DNA from: Novipirellula caenicola
GTDB taxonomy: Bacteria > Planctomycetota > Planctomycetia > Pirellulales > Pirellulaceae
Direction: 5' to 3'
Assembly (NCBI RefSeq): GCF_039545035.1
Contig: NZ_BAABRO010000004.1
Location: 372,001-436,000, forward strand
DNA length: 64,000 nucleotides
The position numbers were made by a program, and so were the translations under genes. Below the pieces are notes generated by a model. It saw only the letters and a program-made list of their open reading frames with translations, did no database searches and was not told the DNA's origin. Positions 9,137 to 16,150 of the stretch are shown one piece after another; position 1 is the stretch's first letter, and each line of letters starts with the position of its first letter.

Positions 9137-9991
9137 ATGCCTGTCTGTCCAAAGTGCAAACGCTGGATCGAGCTTGGGCAGAGGTGCGCCGCATGCGGAA
9201 CCGTTGATGCTCAGATGACGGCGGTTGATTTCCATGTCAACAATGGCCCGAACTTGGCGAACGCTCCTGGCTTGGCCAACGTCCCCGGCTTGGCCAACAG
9301 CACGAGCTCATCCAACGACACAGACGTTCACCCGCTTTCTCCTGAGCGCCGTGTGCCAACACCGCTGCTGATCGCGCTGGATGATGACAGTGAAACCGAA
9401 GGCGAAGTGCTGAGGTTGCGAAAGGCCGAAACGATACTTGGTCGACGTCACGCCGATTGGTGCTTTGCCAACGATGCCGACATTTCGTCTTTGCACGCGA
9501 AAATCCAGCGAACCAGCGATGGTCGCGGAGGTTGTGTTTGGCAATTGGTCGATCAACAGAGCACCAACGGCACCTATGTATACAAACCGATCATTCACCT
9601 TGCTGAAGACGACTCGTTCATGATCGGTGGTGTCAGTTGCCGCTGGGAACGGTCACAGCGGGATCCACCATCGTTTCAAATCGCCCCAATCGGCAGCTCC
9701 TCGCCGGCCATCCACATTCCACTCGGCAAACGCCTTCAGATCGGCCGCGATGAATCGGCGGCAGATATCATCTTGCCCCATCCCACGATCAATCCGCTTC
9801 ATGCCGAGCTGTACGAAACCGATCAAGGCTGGATTCTCGAAGATCAACAAAGTCGCAACGGAATTTGGCATCGAATCAACTCCGTGACGCTGGCTTCGGA
9901 ATCCCGTTTTATCCTCGGGGAACAGCGTTTTGTGTTTCGCTTGCCCAATCTCGACACTGGCAGCTTCGATTCACCGAGGATGATTCGATGA
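9137..9991 (+). CDS. Zinc-ribbon protein with two FHA domains
   Basis: From ATG 9137 the product is 284 residues. It starts with MPVCPKCKRWIELGQRCAAC, a CxxC...CxxC zinc ribbon. A short Asn/Gly/Leu linker with repeated PGLAN units leads to two FHA domains, about residues 100-180 and 190-280. The first has LGRRHADW, SSLHAKI and STNGTYV; the second has IGRDESAAD, NPLHAEL and SRNGIW. FHA domains bind phosphothreonine peptides through the GR, SxxH and NG residues; both copies keep Arg and His, although the second has N-P-L-H where S-x-x-H is usual. This makes it a likely reader of the kinases encoded divergently next door. It has no signal peptide or membrane helix. Its stop overlaps the next start (ATGA), so it heads a coupled operon. 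Confidence 0.88.
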   Translation: MPVCPKCKRWIELGQRCAACGTVDAQMTAVDFHVNNGPNLANAPGLANVPGLANSTSSSNDTDVHPLSPERRVPTPLLIALDDDSETEGEVLRLRKAETILGRRHADWCFANDADISSLHAKIQRTSDGRGGCVWQLVDQQSTNGTYVYKPIIHLAEDDSFMIGGVSCRWERSQRDPPSFQIAPIGSSSPAIHIPLGKRLQIGRDESAADIILPHPTINPLHAELYETDQGWILEDQQSRNGIWHRINSVTLASESRFILGEQRFVFRLPNLDTGSFDSPRMIR

Positions 9992-11727
9992 CTCATCACC
10001 AACGATTGACGTGGACAATCGGCAGCGACCGCGACTGTAGCGTGGTGGTGACCGATGCGGATGTCAAACCACTGCACTGCGAACTTCGTTATGAAGCGGG
10101 CATTTTCACCGTGCTACCGCGTCAAGGCCGCGTGGGATTCGCGAAGCATCGCTCGGGACTTCAATTCACTGATCAACCACAACGGATCGTCGCCAGCGAT
10201 CGCGTTTATTTGACGCAATCAATCTCATTGCCGTGGCCGTGTGAACAGGACGCTGCGGCCGTGTTGACGGTCGGTCGTGCGTCGGATTGTGATCTGATTT
10301 TGGATTATCCCGAAATCTCAGGGCGACATGCGATCTTGATCGTGGGCAGCGGCGGGACTCGTGTGCTGCGAGACACCCACAGCCGCAATGGCTTGTATGT
10401 GGATGCGGATTTTTCGAAACACGTCGAGGCTTGCTTGTTGAATCCGAATCGCCCGGTTTACTTCGGATCTCGACCGATCGATTCAAAAAGATTCTTTGGG
10501 GCAACAAGGACGGTTCCCGCGGACGAAACGTGGACTGCTAGCCGACTGCCGTCGCCCCCCATCGCCGAACCGATCCGTCGACCGACTTGGATTCTTGCAT
10601 CGACCTGGATTGGGTTGATGCTGGCCGTCCTGTGGACGATCTACCTGCTTACGGCGTCACCATCGGATACGCCCCCGCTACCTGCGTCGCAAAGCGTTGC
10701 AGTGAAACCGAGCGTTGCGGTGCAACAAACGCCTCGTTCAGCGGAACAATCCGAGACGATACCGAACGCCGATCCCGAAACACCCTCGCCTTCCGCCGAA
10801 CCGGTCTCCGATAACGTCGGCACGATGCCACCGAGTGAATCGATGCAATCGAGTGAGCTGATGCCCCCGAGTGAACCGGCGCGAAACACCGCATCGACGG
10901 CATCCGCCACCATCGATGATTGTGTCTATTGGGTGTTGATTCTAAACGATGAAACGCACAGCTATTTTCGGCTCGGCACTGCGATCGCCACCGACGATCA
11001 GATATTGTCCACCACGGGCTCGATTGTGCACGCCCTGACGAAGATGCAACAAAACGGATATTCGCACCCCAAAGTGGTGCACCTTGCGACGATGCAAGAG
11101 TACGCGATCACTGCCTCGGGCGTGCTTCCCGAATTTGAAAAACGGGTGCAAACTGCGGACTTGCTTCGCCAGCAGTACATGACGCAACACGAGGCCGCCA
11201 CCAACAGTGGAGAGGCGTCGAAACTTGCCGATCCCTCGCTTGATCAAGCCGCTCGGCTTGTCAATTTGGCGATGACCGCCGCCACGTCCGCCGATGTCGG
11301 TTGGTTAAAAATCGCCCGATCCGTCGTCAATATGTCAGTTGACCGCGTGTCGATCCAAAATGCGTCGACCGAAAACGACCGATCTGTCCGACCGGTTTTA
11401 GCCGTCGATCTGTTGGACACGGGGTTTGATCAGGAGGATCCCTTCTTTGACTCAAGCGAAAAAACGAACTTGCACCGGATCGCGTTACGTGTGCTCGGGC
11501 AAGACCCCGAGTACGACGGGGTAGCCGGTGCGCTGCGTATCCGAGCGACAGCTAACGAGGTCCAGGGGCGGAACCTGCTTGGGGCCCCGGTCGTGCGTAA
11601 CGCCACATTATTGGGGTTGGTAGTTTTTCAGTCTCCGCCCGACGAAGACTCAGCGGTTATACTCGAGGTGGTCACGCCGCAAACAATCGCCGCTTCGATC
11701 CCGGTCAAGTCCAAGTCCACTCCTTAG
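9988..11727 (+). CDS. FHA membrane protein with degenerate trypsin-like C-terminal domain
   Basis: This 579-residue protein starts at ATG 9988 inside the upstream stop. A degenerate FHA domain (about 5-75, IGSDRDCS, KPLHCEL) is followed by a better one (about 92-140, VGRASDCD, SGRHAIL, HSRNGLYV). A transmembrane helix spans about 201-223, then a Pro/Ser-rich linker to about 305. The C-terminal 270 residues resemble the scaffold of HtrA/trypsin-like proteases: LGTAIATDDQILSTTGSIV corresponds to the strand holding the catalytic His, and NLLGAPVVRNATLLGLVV to the nucleophile loop plus closing strand. The expected His and Ser are absent, so I read it as a non-catalytic sensor or binding domain. 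Topology would put FHA domains in the cytoplasm and the pseudo-protease outside. The protease relation is inference from motif order. Confidence 0.82.
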   Translation: MTHHQRLTWTIGSDRDCSVVVTDADVKPLHCELRYEAGIFTVLPRQGRVGFAKHRSGLQFTDQPQRIVASDRVYLTQSISLPWPCEQDAAAVLTVGRASDCDLILDYPEISGRHAILIVGSGGTRVLRDTHSRNGLYVDADFSKHVEACLLNPNRPVYFGSRPIDSKRFFGATRTVPADETWTASRLPSPPIAEPIRRPTWILASTWIGLMLAVLWTIYLLTASPSDTPPLPASQSVAVKPSVAVQQTPRSAEQSETIPNADPETPSPSAEPVSDNVGTMPPSESMQSSELMPPSEPARNTASTASATIDDCVYWVLILNDETHSYFRLGTAIATDDQILSTTGSIVHALTKMQQNGYSHPKVVHLATMQEYAITASGVLPEFEKRVQTADLLRQQYMTQHEAATNSGEASKLADPSLDQAARLVNLAMTAATSADVGWLKIARSVVNMSVDRVSIQNASTENDRSVRPVLAVDLLDTGFDQEDPFFDSSEKTNLHRIALRVLGQDPEYDGVAGALRIRATANEVQGRNLLGAPVVRNATLLGLVVFQSPPDEDSAVILEVVTPQTIAASIPVKSKSTP

Positions 11728-11739
11728 GGAATTTTGCAC

Positions 11740-12969
11740 ATGCGATTCATGCTTTTCATTTGTCTTGTTGGACCTGCATTGTTGCTAACGTCCTCGGTGG
11801 CAACGGCCCAAATCGTGATCCGCAACAATTCCAGCGACACGATTAGCAACCGCGTCAATGCTCAAGCAAACTTGTTAAAAGCGGACGCGGAGCGAACTCG
11901 AAGCCTCGCGGAAGCTCGATTGTTGTTCGCAAAATCAGAAATCAAATTGGTCGAGGCGGCTTCGAAGAAAGTCGACTTGAAACTCAAAGTCATGCAGAAC
12001 TATTGGAACATGCAGGAGGAGTATGACGTTCGCAAGTGGAACAAACTTGCCGCGGACATCGAAAACCGTCGCAAACCGATGGTCGAGCAACGAGCTCGGA
12101 TGGCATCGCTACTTGACCGCGCCTTCAGCGACCCAGCGAACTCGAAATATGCCGTGCGTACCGGCAACCTGTTTAACTTCTTACTCGACCAAATCAATGC
12201 TCAGCAAAGTGGCTTTCTTTCCGGGGGTGATATGTCGCCCGGAATCTCGGCCAATTTAGCTTTACTGGACGACCAGACGCTTGAGGCGATACAGGTGCAA
12301 ACGTCTTCGTCCGGAGGCCCCATCGCCGTCTCGCTGACTAGCCCACTGCCGCAATTGTTCACCACGTGGCCGTTTTTGTTTCGGAATTCCGAATTCGCTG
12401 CCGAGCGTGATGCCATGACGGAACTGGGGGAACAAATGCTGAGTCGCGAATTGACTCCCGAACAACAATTTGAGGTTTCCGAGAAATTCACATCTGCGTT
12501 TGAGTCCATATCTTCGAAATTCTATCATCGCTACCCTCCCAATCAACGCAAAGGTCTGTCGCTTGCCCAGTGGCGTCGGATTAACGATGCCGAAACATTT
12601 CTTCGCCGAGTCAATCAAACCGTGACGCAAGCAGCTGACACCGATGTGAATGCGATCCAGCGACAAGCCTATACCGATGCTTATCCACCGGAACACCGCA
12701 ACATCGCCACCCTCAGCAAATTCATGCTGCAAAATGGAATCGAATTTGGGAAAGCCAAACCGGGGACCGAATTTGTTTACGATCAATTGGCTCCCCAATT
12801 TCGCGAACTGTTGGCCCGATTGGAAATCAATCCGAATGAAGAATGGATCACCGATGCAATGGTCAACATGGATTTGGCGAAACAGGTTCGCGATGAACCA
12901 GTGCCAAAGCCGCCACAGCCCGATGCCCAGCAACAGGACGCACCGAACGCCAATGCGAACGCCGAATAA
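11740..12969 (+). CDS. Secreted helical protein of unknown function
   Basis: 409 residues from ATG 11740, with AGGGA about ten bases upstream. A TTG two codons earlier is possible but has worse spacing. A clear signal peptide (MRFMLFICLVGPALLLTS, ending SVATAQ) indicates export. The mature protein is strongly helical, with a charged heptad-rich N-terminal third (Lys, Glu and Arg rich, to about residue 120) and a Gln/Pro/Asn-rich tail. I recognise no domain. It lies 12 bp after the FHA membrane protein and 30 bp before the FHA-pseudokinase, so it is probably co-transcribed and may be the extracytoplasmic partner of the pseudo-protease domain. That partnership is inference from gene order only. 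Confidence 0.8.
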   Translation: MRFMLFICLVGPALLLTSSVATAQIVIRNNSSDTISNRVNAQANLLKADAERTRSLAEARLLFAKSEIKLVEAASKKVDLKLKVMQNYWNMQEEYDVRKWNKLAADIENRRKPMVEQRARMASLLDRAFSDPANSKYAVRTGNLFNFLLDQINAQQSGFLSGGDMSPGISANLALLDDQTLEAIQVQTSSSGGPIAVSLTSPLPQLFTTWPFLFRNSEFAAERDAMTELGEQMLSRELTPEQQFEVSEKFTSAFESISSKFYHRYPPNQRKGLSLAQWRRINDAETFLRRVNQTVTQAADTDVNAIQRQAYTDAYPPEHRNIATLSKFMLQNGIEFGKAKPGTEFVYDQLAPQFRELLARLEINPNEEWITDAMVNMDLAKQVRDEPVPKPPQPDAQQQDAPNANANAE

Positions 12970-12999
12970 TCGCTGGCAACTCCGCACTGCAATGAACCG

Positions 13000-14385
13000 A
13001 TGAGCGACGAAACCATCTTGATCCACCCCGCGGGTCCATCTGACGCGAAGCCTCGCGTCCAAGTCCGACTGCGAGTGATCCAGGGGCCTCACGCCGGCGA
13101 CTCGTGGACGTTCGCTCAAGATGCCACGATCATGATCGGTCGCGAAAGCCCGTCGCAGATAAAACTGCCGCTCGAAAAAGCGTTCTCGCGTGAACACGTG
13201 CTCTTGAAAATCACGCCCCCTCGCGTGCAGTTAACGGACAACCACTCGAGTAACGGAACGTGGGTCAACGGCGTTTGTTTGGTCGCCGCATCGCTGGTCG
13301 ACGGAGATCGTTTCGGTGTCGGCGAGACCGAAATTCGCTGCGAAGTCTTGGACACGGTGAAGATCCCATCGCCAAGCGAACCGCAGGAAGACCCGGTCGA
13401 GGACTCGGCCGAGCGGACGCGTGATCAATCCTCACCGTCGCCGTCCGCCCCCAAATCCGCGAATTCGAACCGACCATCGGTACCGCAGTCGATCTTGCAA
13501 ACACGGATCACGTCCCAGGAATTGCAACCGTCCTGGCAGCCCGAAGATTTTGAACGATCGCACACAGAGACGAACGTTCCGACTTTGGGCGGGTATCTGC
13601 TACAACGTCCGCTCACCTATGACCGGACATCGACGCTTTTCAAGGCGAAAGATGCTCGTACGCAAGCCTCCTATTACGTCAAAGTCTTTCAGGCGGATGT
13701 GATGGCTAGTGACGAAGCTAAAAACACATTCTTTCAGCAAGCTGCAGTGCTGGCGGGTCTCGATCATCCTCGTATTCTGAAAACACTCGAATTTGGAATC
13801 GAAGATGATCAACCATTCTTGGTGATGGAATCGGTCGACCGCCTGGACCTACTTGCCACCATCGATGGCCAATCGCCCGAGCGACGAATCCTAACGGCAA
13901 CCTGGATCGTCTCACGCCTTTTGCAGGCGGTTCATTTTGCCCACCAACATAAAGTCGTGCATCGCCGGATCCATCCGTCGAATATTTTTGGCTATCGCGA
14001 AGGACGCCATTTGCAAATCAAACTCGGTAACTTTGCCCCCACCATCGACTCGCAAAAGAATGATTCGGGTTCGATGACGCATGATCGGTCGGCGATCACC
14101 GCTCAGCACTACCTTGCCCCCGAGGAACGCGAGGACGCATCCGTTGCGACTCCCGCGATCGACCTATTCGCGTGCGGATGCTGCCTTTTTCGACTTGCAA
14201 TCGGCGAAGAACCGGACATCGTGTTTCAGCCCGAGAAAACGCACGCCGCGATCGACCTCGCCACGTACCTGCCACGAACACTTGCTAAAGTAATCCGACA
14301 ATCGATTGACGTCGCCCCGGCACGCCGTTTCTCATCGGCCGAGTCATTCGCCGAAGCCATCTTTCCTTTTCACCGGCGAGCGTGA
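13000..14385 (+). CDS. FHA domain-pseudokinase fusion
   Basis: The 461-residue product has an N-terminal FHA domain (about 20-110: IGRESPSQ, FSREHVLL, HSSNGTWVNG), a Ser/Pro-rich linker, and a kinase-like domain (about 192-461). The fold is recognisable from LFKAKDARTQASYYVKVF (Lys retained), PFLVMESV and LAPEERED, which replaces APE. The catalytic loop reads HRRIHPSN: the catalytic Asp of HRD is Arg and the following Lys is His. The DFG segment reads LGNFAP. Loss of both key acidic residues predicts no phosphotransfer, so this is a pseudokinase, likely a scaffold that binds phosphothreonine. It is the last gene of the FHA operon. A 7-bp stem (14367-14373 with 14382-14388) spans the stop codon. 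Confidence 0.88.
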   Translation: MSDETILIHPAGPSDAKPRVQVRLRVIQGPHAGDSWTFAQDATIMIGRESPSQIKLPLEKAFSREHVLLKITPPRVQLTDNHSSNGTWVNGVCLVAASLVDGDRFGVGETEIRCEVLDTVKIPSPSEPQEDPVEDSAERTRDQSSPSPSAPKSANSNRPSVPQSILQTRITSQELQPSWQPEDFERSHTETNVPTLGGYLLQRPLTYDRTSTLFKAKDARTQASYYVKVFQADVMASDEAKNTFFQQAAVLAGLDHPRILKTLEFGIEDDQPFLVMESVDRLDLLATIDGQSPERRILTATWIVSRLLQAVHFAHQHKVVHRRIHPSNIFGYREGRHLQIKLGNFAPTIDSQKNDSGSMTHDRSAITAQHYLAPEEREDASVATPAIDLFACGCCLFRLAIGEEPDIVFQPEKTHAAIDLATYLPRTLAKVIRQSIDVAPARRFSSAESFAEAIFPFHRRA

Positions 14386-14500
14386 AAATGGTCGTGAAAA
14401 TCGCTGTATTTAACGAACGGCAAAGCATGTGCAACTGAAAACGGATTCTGCAAATCCGAAAGACAGTGCAGCAACGAGCCACAGCTCGCCAACCGAGAAC
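14386..14500. other. Short spacer before first cassette
   Basis: There is no gene here. A 16-codon ORF starting near 14389 lacks a ribosome binding site and is not called. The motif CGTGAAAAT occurs twice within 20 bases, at 14381 and 14393. Confidence 0.35.
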
Positions 14501-14580
14501 GATTACAATCAGATCACCAAAAAACGAGCCTCCAGCGTGGAGTCTCCCCGATAAAGTACGACACCGCGTCGTACGTAACT
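14501..14580 (+). repeat. Leader element A, copy 1 (two palindromes)
   Basis: This is an approximately 80-bp stretch also found at 15385-15470, with about three quarters of positions identical. It holds an imperfect hairpin GAG-C-CTCCA/GCG/TGGAG-T-CTC (14526-14546) and a perfect 7-bp inverted repeat GTACGAC-ACCGC-GTCGTAC (14556-14574). The second palindrome ends 30 bases before ATG 14605. It may be a promoter or operator, or a recombination or REP-like element; the sequence alone does not decide. Confidence 0.75.
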
Positions 14581-14604
14581 CCGTTCGCCGCCCCAGGCTT
14601 TCCT

Positions 14605-14976
14605 ATGCCCGATCAACCAATTGGCTTTGGCGACAATGTTCGTGTTCTCGCAACCGCTGACACAGAGGCTCTTCGAGTGGCCGGGCAGGTTGGATCGGTC
14701 TACGGGCACACCACTCCATCCGTTACGGGAGTTGACGTTGTCGGTGTGGTTGCCGACGACTTCGCAATCAACGTTCACTTCGAGGAACTTGACCAAGACT
14801 ATTGGTTCGCCCCTGAACTTCTTGAGTTCGTCGATCACGGAGCGGGTACCGAAATCATGCTGGATGGTGTTCCGAAAAAATGGACACGGACTGCCGATGG
14901 TGGCTGGGACGAAACGGATATCCCCTCCAATGTTCAACCGAAGCGTGGGTTCTTTGCACGCCTGTTCGGTTGGTAA
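14605..14976 (+). CDS. Small acidic cytoplasmic protein, unknown function
   Basis: The 123-residue product has no signal peptide. It begins with a strand-rich half (FGDNVRVLATADTEAL, GQVGSVYGHTTPS) that looks like a small SH3-like barrel, continues with FAINVHFEE and DYWFAPELLEFVDH, and ends in a basic-aromatic RGFFARLFGW tail. I believe small proteins with the WFAPELLEFVDH-type motif recur as stand-alone genes in planctomycetes and myxobacteria, but cannot check that here. It is the cargo of cassette 1: leader element A lies 30 bp upstream and the B repeat begins 39 bp downstream. The frame's regular codon use and well-formed fold pattern support a real gene. Function is unknown; an immunity-like or accessory role is conceivable but unsupported. 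Confidence 0.75.
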   Translation: MPDQPIGFGDNVRVLATADTEALRVAGQVGSVYGHTTPSVTGVDVVGVVADDFAINVHFEELDQDYWFAPELLEFVDHGAGTEIMLDGVPKKWTRTADGGWDETDIPSNVQPKRGFFARLFGW

Positions 14977-15015
14977 CCGTATCGGCGGTTCGGCGTCCAA
15001 CGACTTAGGGTTCGA

Positions 15016-15255
15016 GGGCAGCAAGGGACGAGCCAGATTCCAAAACCATGTTCAAGGCGAGCCACTTTGTGGCGGGAGGTGGCTGGATCGTTGAAGCGAC
15101 GTCGGTTGACATGCCCAAACGCGAGTGGGGAGTGCAGCTCGATGCATCGCAGCACTCCGTTGAAATGCTTCGCCGAGTATTGCATTATCACACGGTCAGG
15201 AGAAAACCGGAAAATGGGTGACAGAAAAATGATGATGCTGCATTTGCGGGGCTGA
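15016..15255 (+). repeat. Downstream element B, copy 1
   Basis: An approximately 240-bp direct repeat of 15826-16066, with about 85-90% identity and one perfect block of about 50 bases (15148-15205 against 15966-16016). An ORF of 57 codons (15048-15221) is present in the same place as a 68-codon ORF in copy 2. About eight amino-acid changes against three silent ones between copies argue against strong protein-level selection. After the repeat, CCATTTTCC at 15256 can pair with GGAAAATGG at about 15210, forming a 9-bp stem with a 40-base loop. Confidence 0.85.
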
Positions 15256-15384
15256 CCATTTTCCTGTCCCTCATCTTCCTGTAAATTCACCTGTGCTTGA
15301 TTGATCAATGAAGCGATGCTTCCCGAGACCAATCCCTACGTACTAAATTGATTGGCAACCCACCGTACATTGCCAGTAAGTATG
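15256..15384. other. Spacer between the two cassettes
   Basis: A gene-free stretch. It contains two TTCCTGT words (15256-15285) echoing the complement of the end of element B, and a TTGATTGATCAATGAAG near-palindrome at about 15298. No ORF is supported. Confidence 0.4.
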
Positions 15385-15470
15385 AAATAGAATCAGGGCA
15401 ATCAGAAGCGAGTCTCCGGCGTGGCGTCTCCTCTCCGAAATGTACGACACCGAGTCGTACACAACCCGTT
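15385..15470 (+). repeat. Leader element A, copy 2 (two palindromes)
   Basis: Second copy of the leader at 14501-14580. The first hairpin (15410-15430) has decayed pairing, whereas the second palindrome is extended to 8 bp, TGTACGAC-ACCGA-GTCGTACA (15441-15461). It ends 26 bases before ATG 15488, almost the same distance as in copy 1. Both copies are followed by AAC-N2/3-CGTT. Confidence 0.75.
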
Positions 15471-15487
15471 GTCGGACTAGAGAATGG

Positions 15488-15799
15488 ATGACAGATCACA
15501 CTGACCCAGCACAAGCGAATTTGACATCCGTCAACGTTTCCGATATCGATGCCCGTTTTGAGGCAATCCGCTACGCTATGAAACGCGCAGCGGAGTTTGG
15601 CTCTGATGTTAGCTGGCGTGACCTCCTGCCGCCCGAATTCTTTGGAAACCCAAAGTTTAATGTGACGCTCAATTCAGAGCGGTTGAACGGCTTGCAGATT
15701 GGTGACCTAGGCAAGTATGAGATCTCCGCCCACGGTAGCATCAACAACATCGGTAAGACGGATGTACACGGCGAGCAAGTCCAACACAAGACACGGTAA
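15488..15799 (+). CDS. Small protein of unknown function, cassette 2 cargo
   Basis: 103 residues from ATG 15488; the open frame extends to 15440, but that part lies inside leader element A. The protein is hydrophilic, without signal peptide or membrane segment. It has an amphipathic helix IDARFEAIRYAMKRAAEFG, then WRDLLPPEFFGNPKFNVTL and a Gly/His-rich tail. It shares no visible similarity with the cargo of cassette 1 although both sit between matching leader and trailer elements. Coding status rests on the upstream ATG, position within the cassette and balanced composition, so it is less certain than its neighbour. No function can be given. Confidence 0.55.
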   Translation: MTDHTDPAQANLTSVNVSDIDARFEAIRYAMKRAAEFGSDVSWRDLLPPEFFGNPKFNVTLNSERLNGLQIGDLGKYEISAHGSINNIGKTDVHGEQVQHKTR

Positions 15800-15825
15800 A
15801 GCGTTCGACAACTTCTTATGGTATG

Positions 15826-16066
15826 GGGAGCAGCGAGGAACGAGCCTGATCCCGAGCCCATGTTCAAGGCAAGCCGCTTTGTGGCGGAAGGCGGCTGGAT
15901 CGTTAAAGCGACGTCGGTTGACATCACCAAACGCGAGTGGGGAGTGCGGCTCGATGCATCCCAGCACTCCGTTGAAATGCTTCGCCGAGTATTGCATTAT
16001 CACACGGTCAGGAGACAACAGGAAAATGGGCGACAGAAAAATTGGGAGGCTGCATTTGGGTGCTGA
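15826..16066 (+). repeat. Downstream element B, copy 2
   Basis: Direct repeat of 15016-15255, beginning 27 bp after the stop of the second cargo gene. The embedded ORF (15860-16066, 68 codons; MFKASRFVAEGGWIVKATS at its start) is longer than in copy 1, where a T instead of C creates a stop. It may be a non-coding mobile or structured element or a decayed coding fragment; I do not call it a gene. Confidence 0.85.
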
Positions 16067-16105
16067 GCATTAACCAGTTGCATCAATCTTTCTGTAGCTT
16101 CCTTT

Positions 16106-16124
16106 CGCCATGCTGGCGTTTTTT
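16106..16124 (+). terminator. Possible intrinsic terminator after cassette 2
   Basis: CGCCA-TGC-TGGCG followed by six T on the plus strand. The stem is only 5 bp, so it is weak, but it is correctly placed to end plus-strand transcription before the convergent BBP7 gene at 16151. Confidence 0.5.
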
Positions 16125-16150
16125 GTGCCGTTTCGAATTGAGCCTGCGAC

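Noticed and set aside
12262-13197. 311-codon antisense ORF across the secreted protein and FHA-pseudokinase genes
   Set aside because: It is a shadow of well-supported sense genes, without domain similarity or ribosome site.
14501-16066. Integron with attC sites
   Set aside because: The ends of elements A and B do not match the GTTRRRY/RYYYAAC core and there is no integrase in the window.
15826-16066. Small gene of 68 codons inside element B copy 2
   Set aside because: Copy 1 is truncated by a stop, and most changes between copies alter amino acids.
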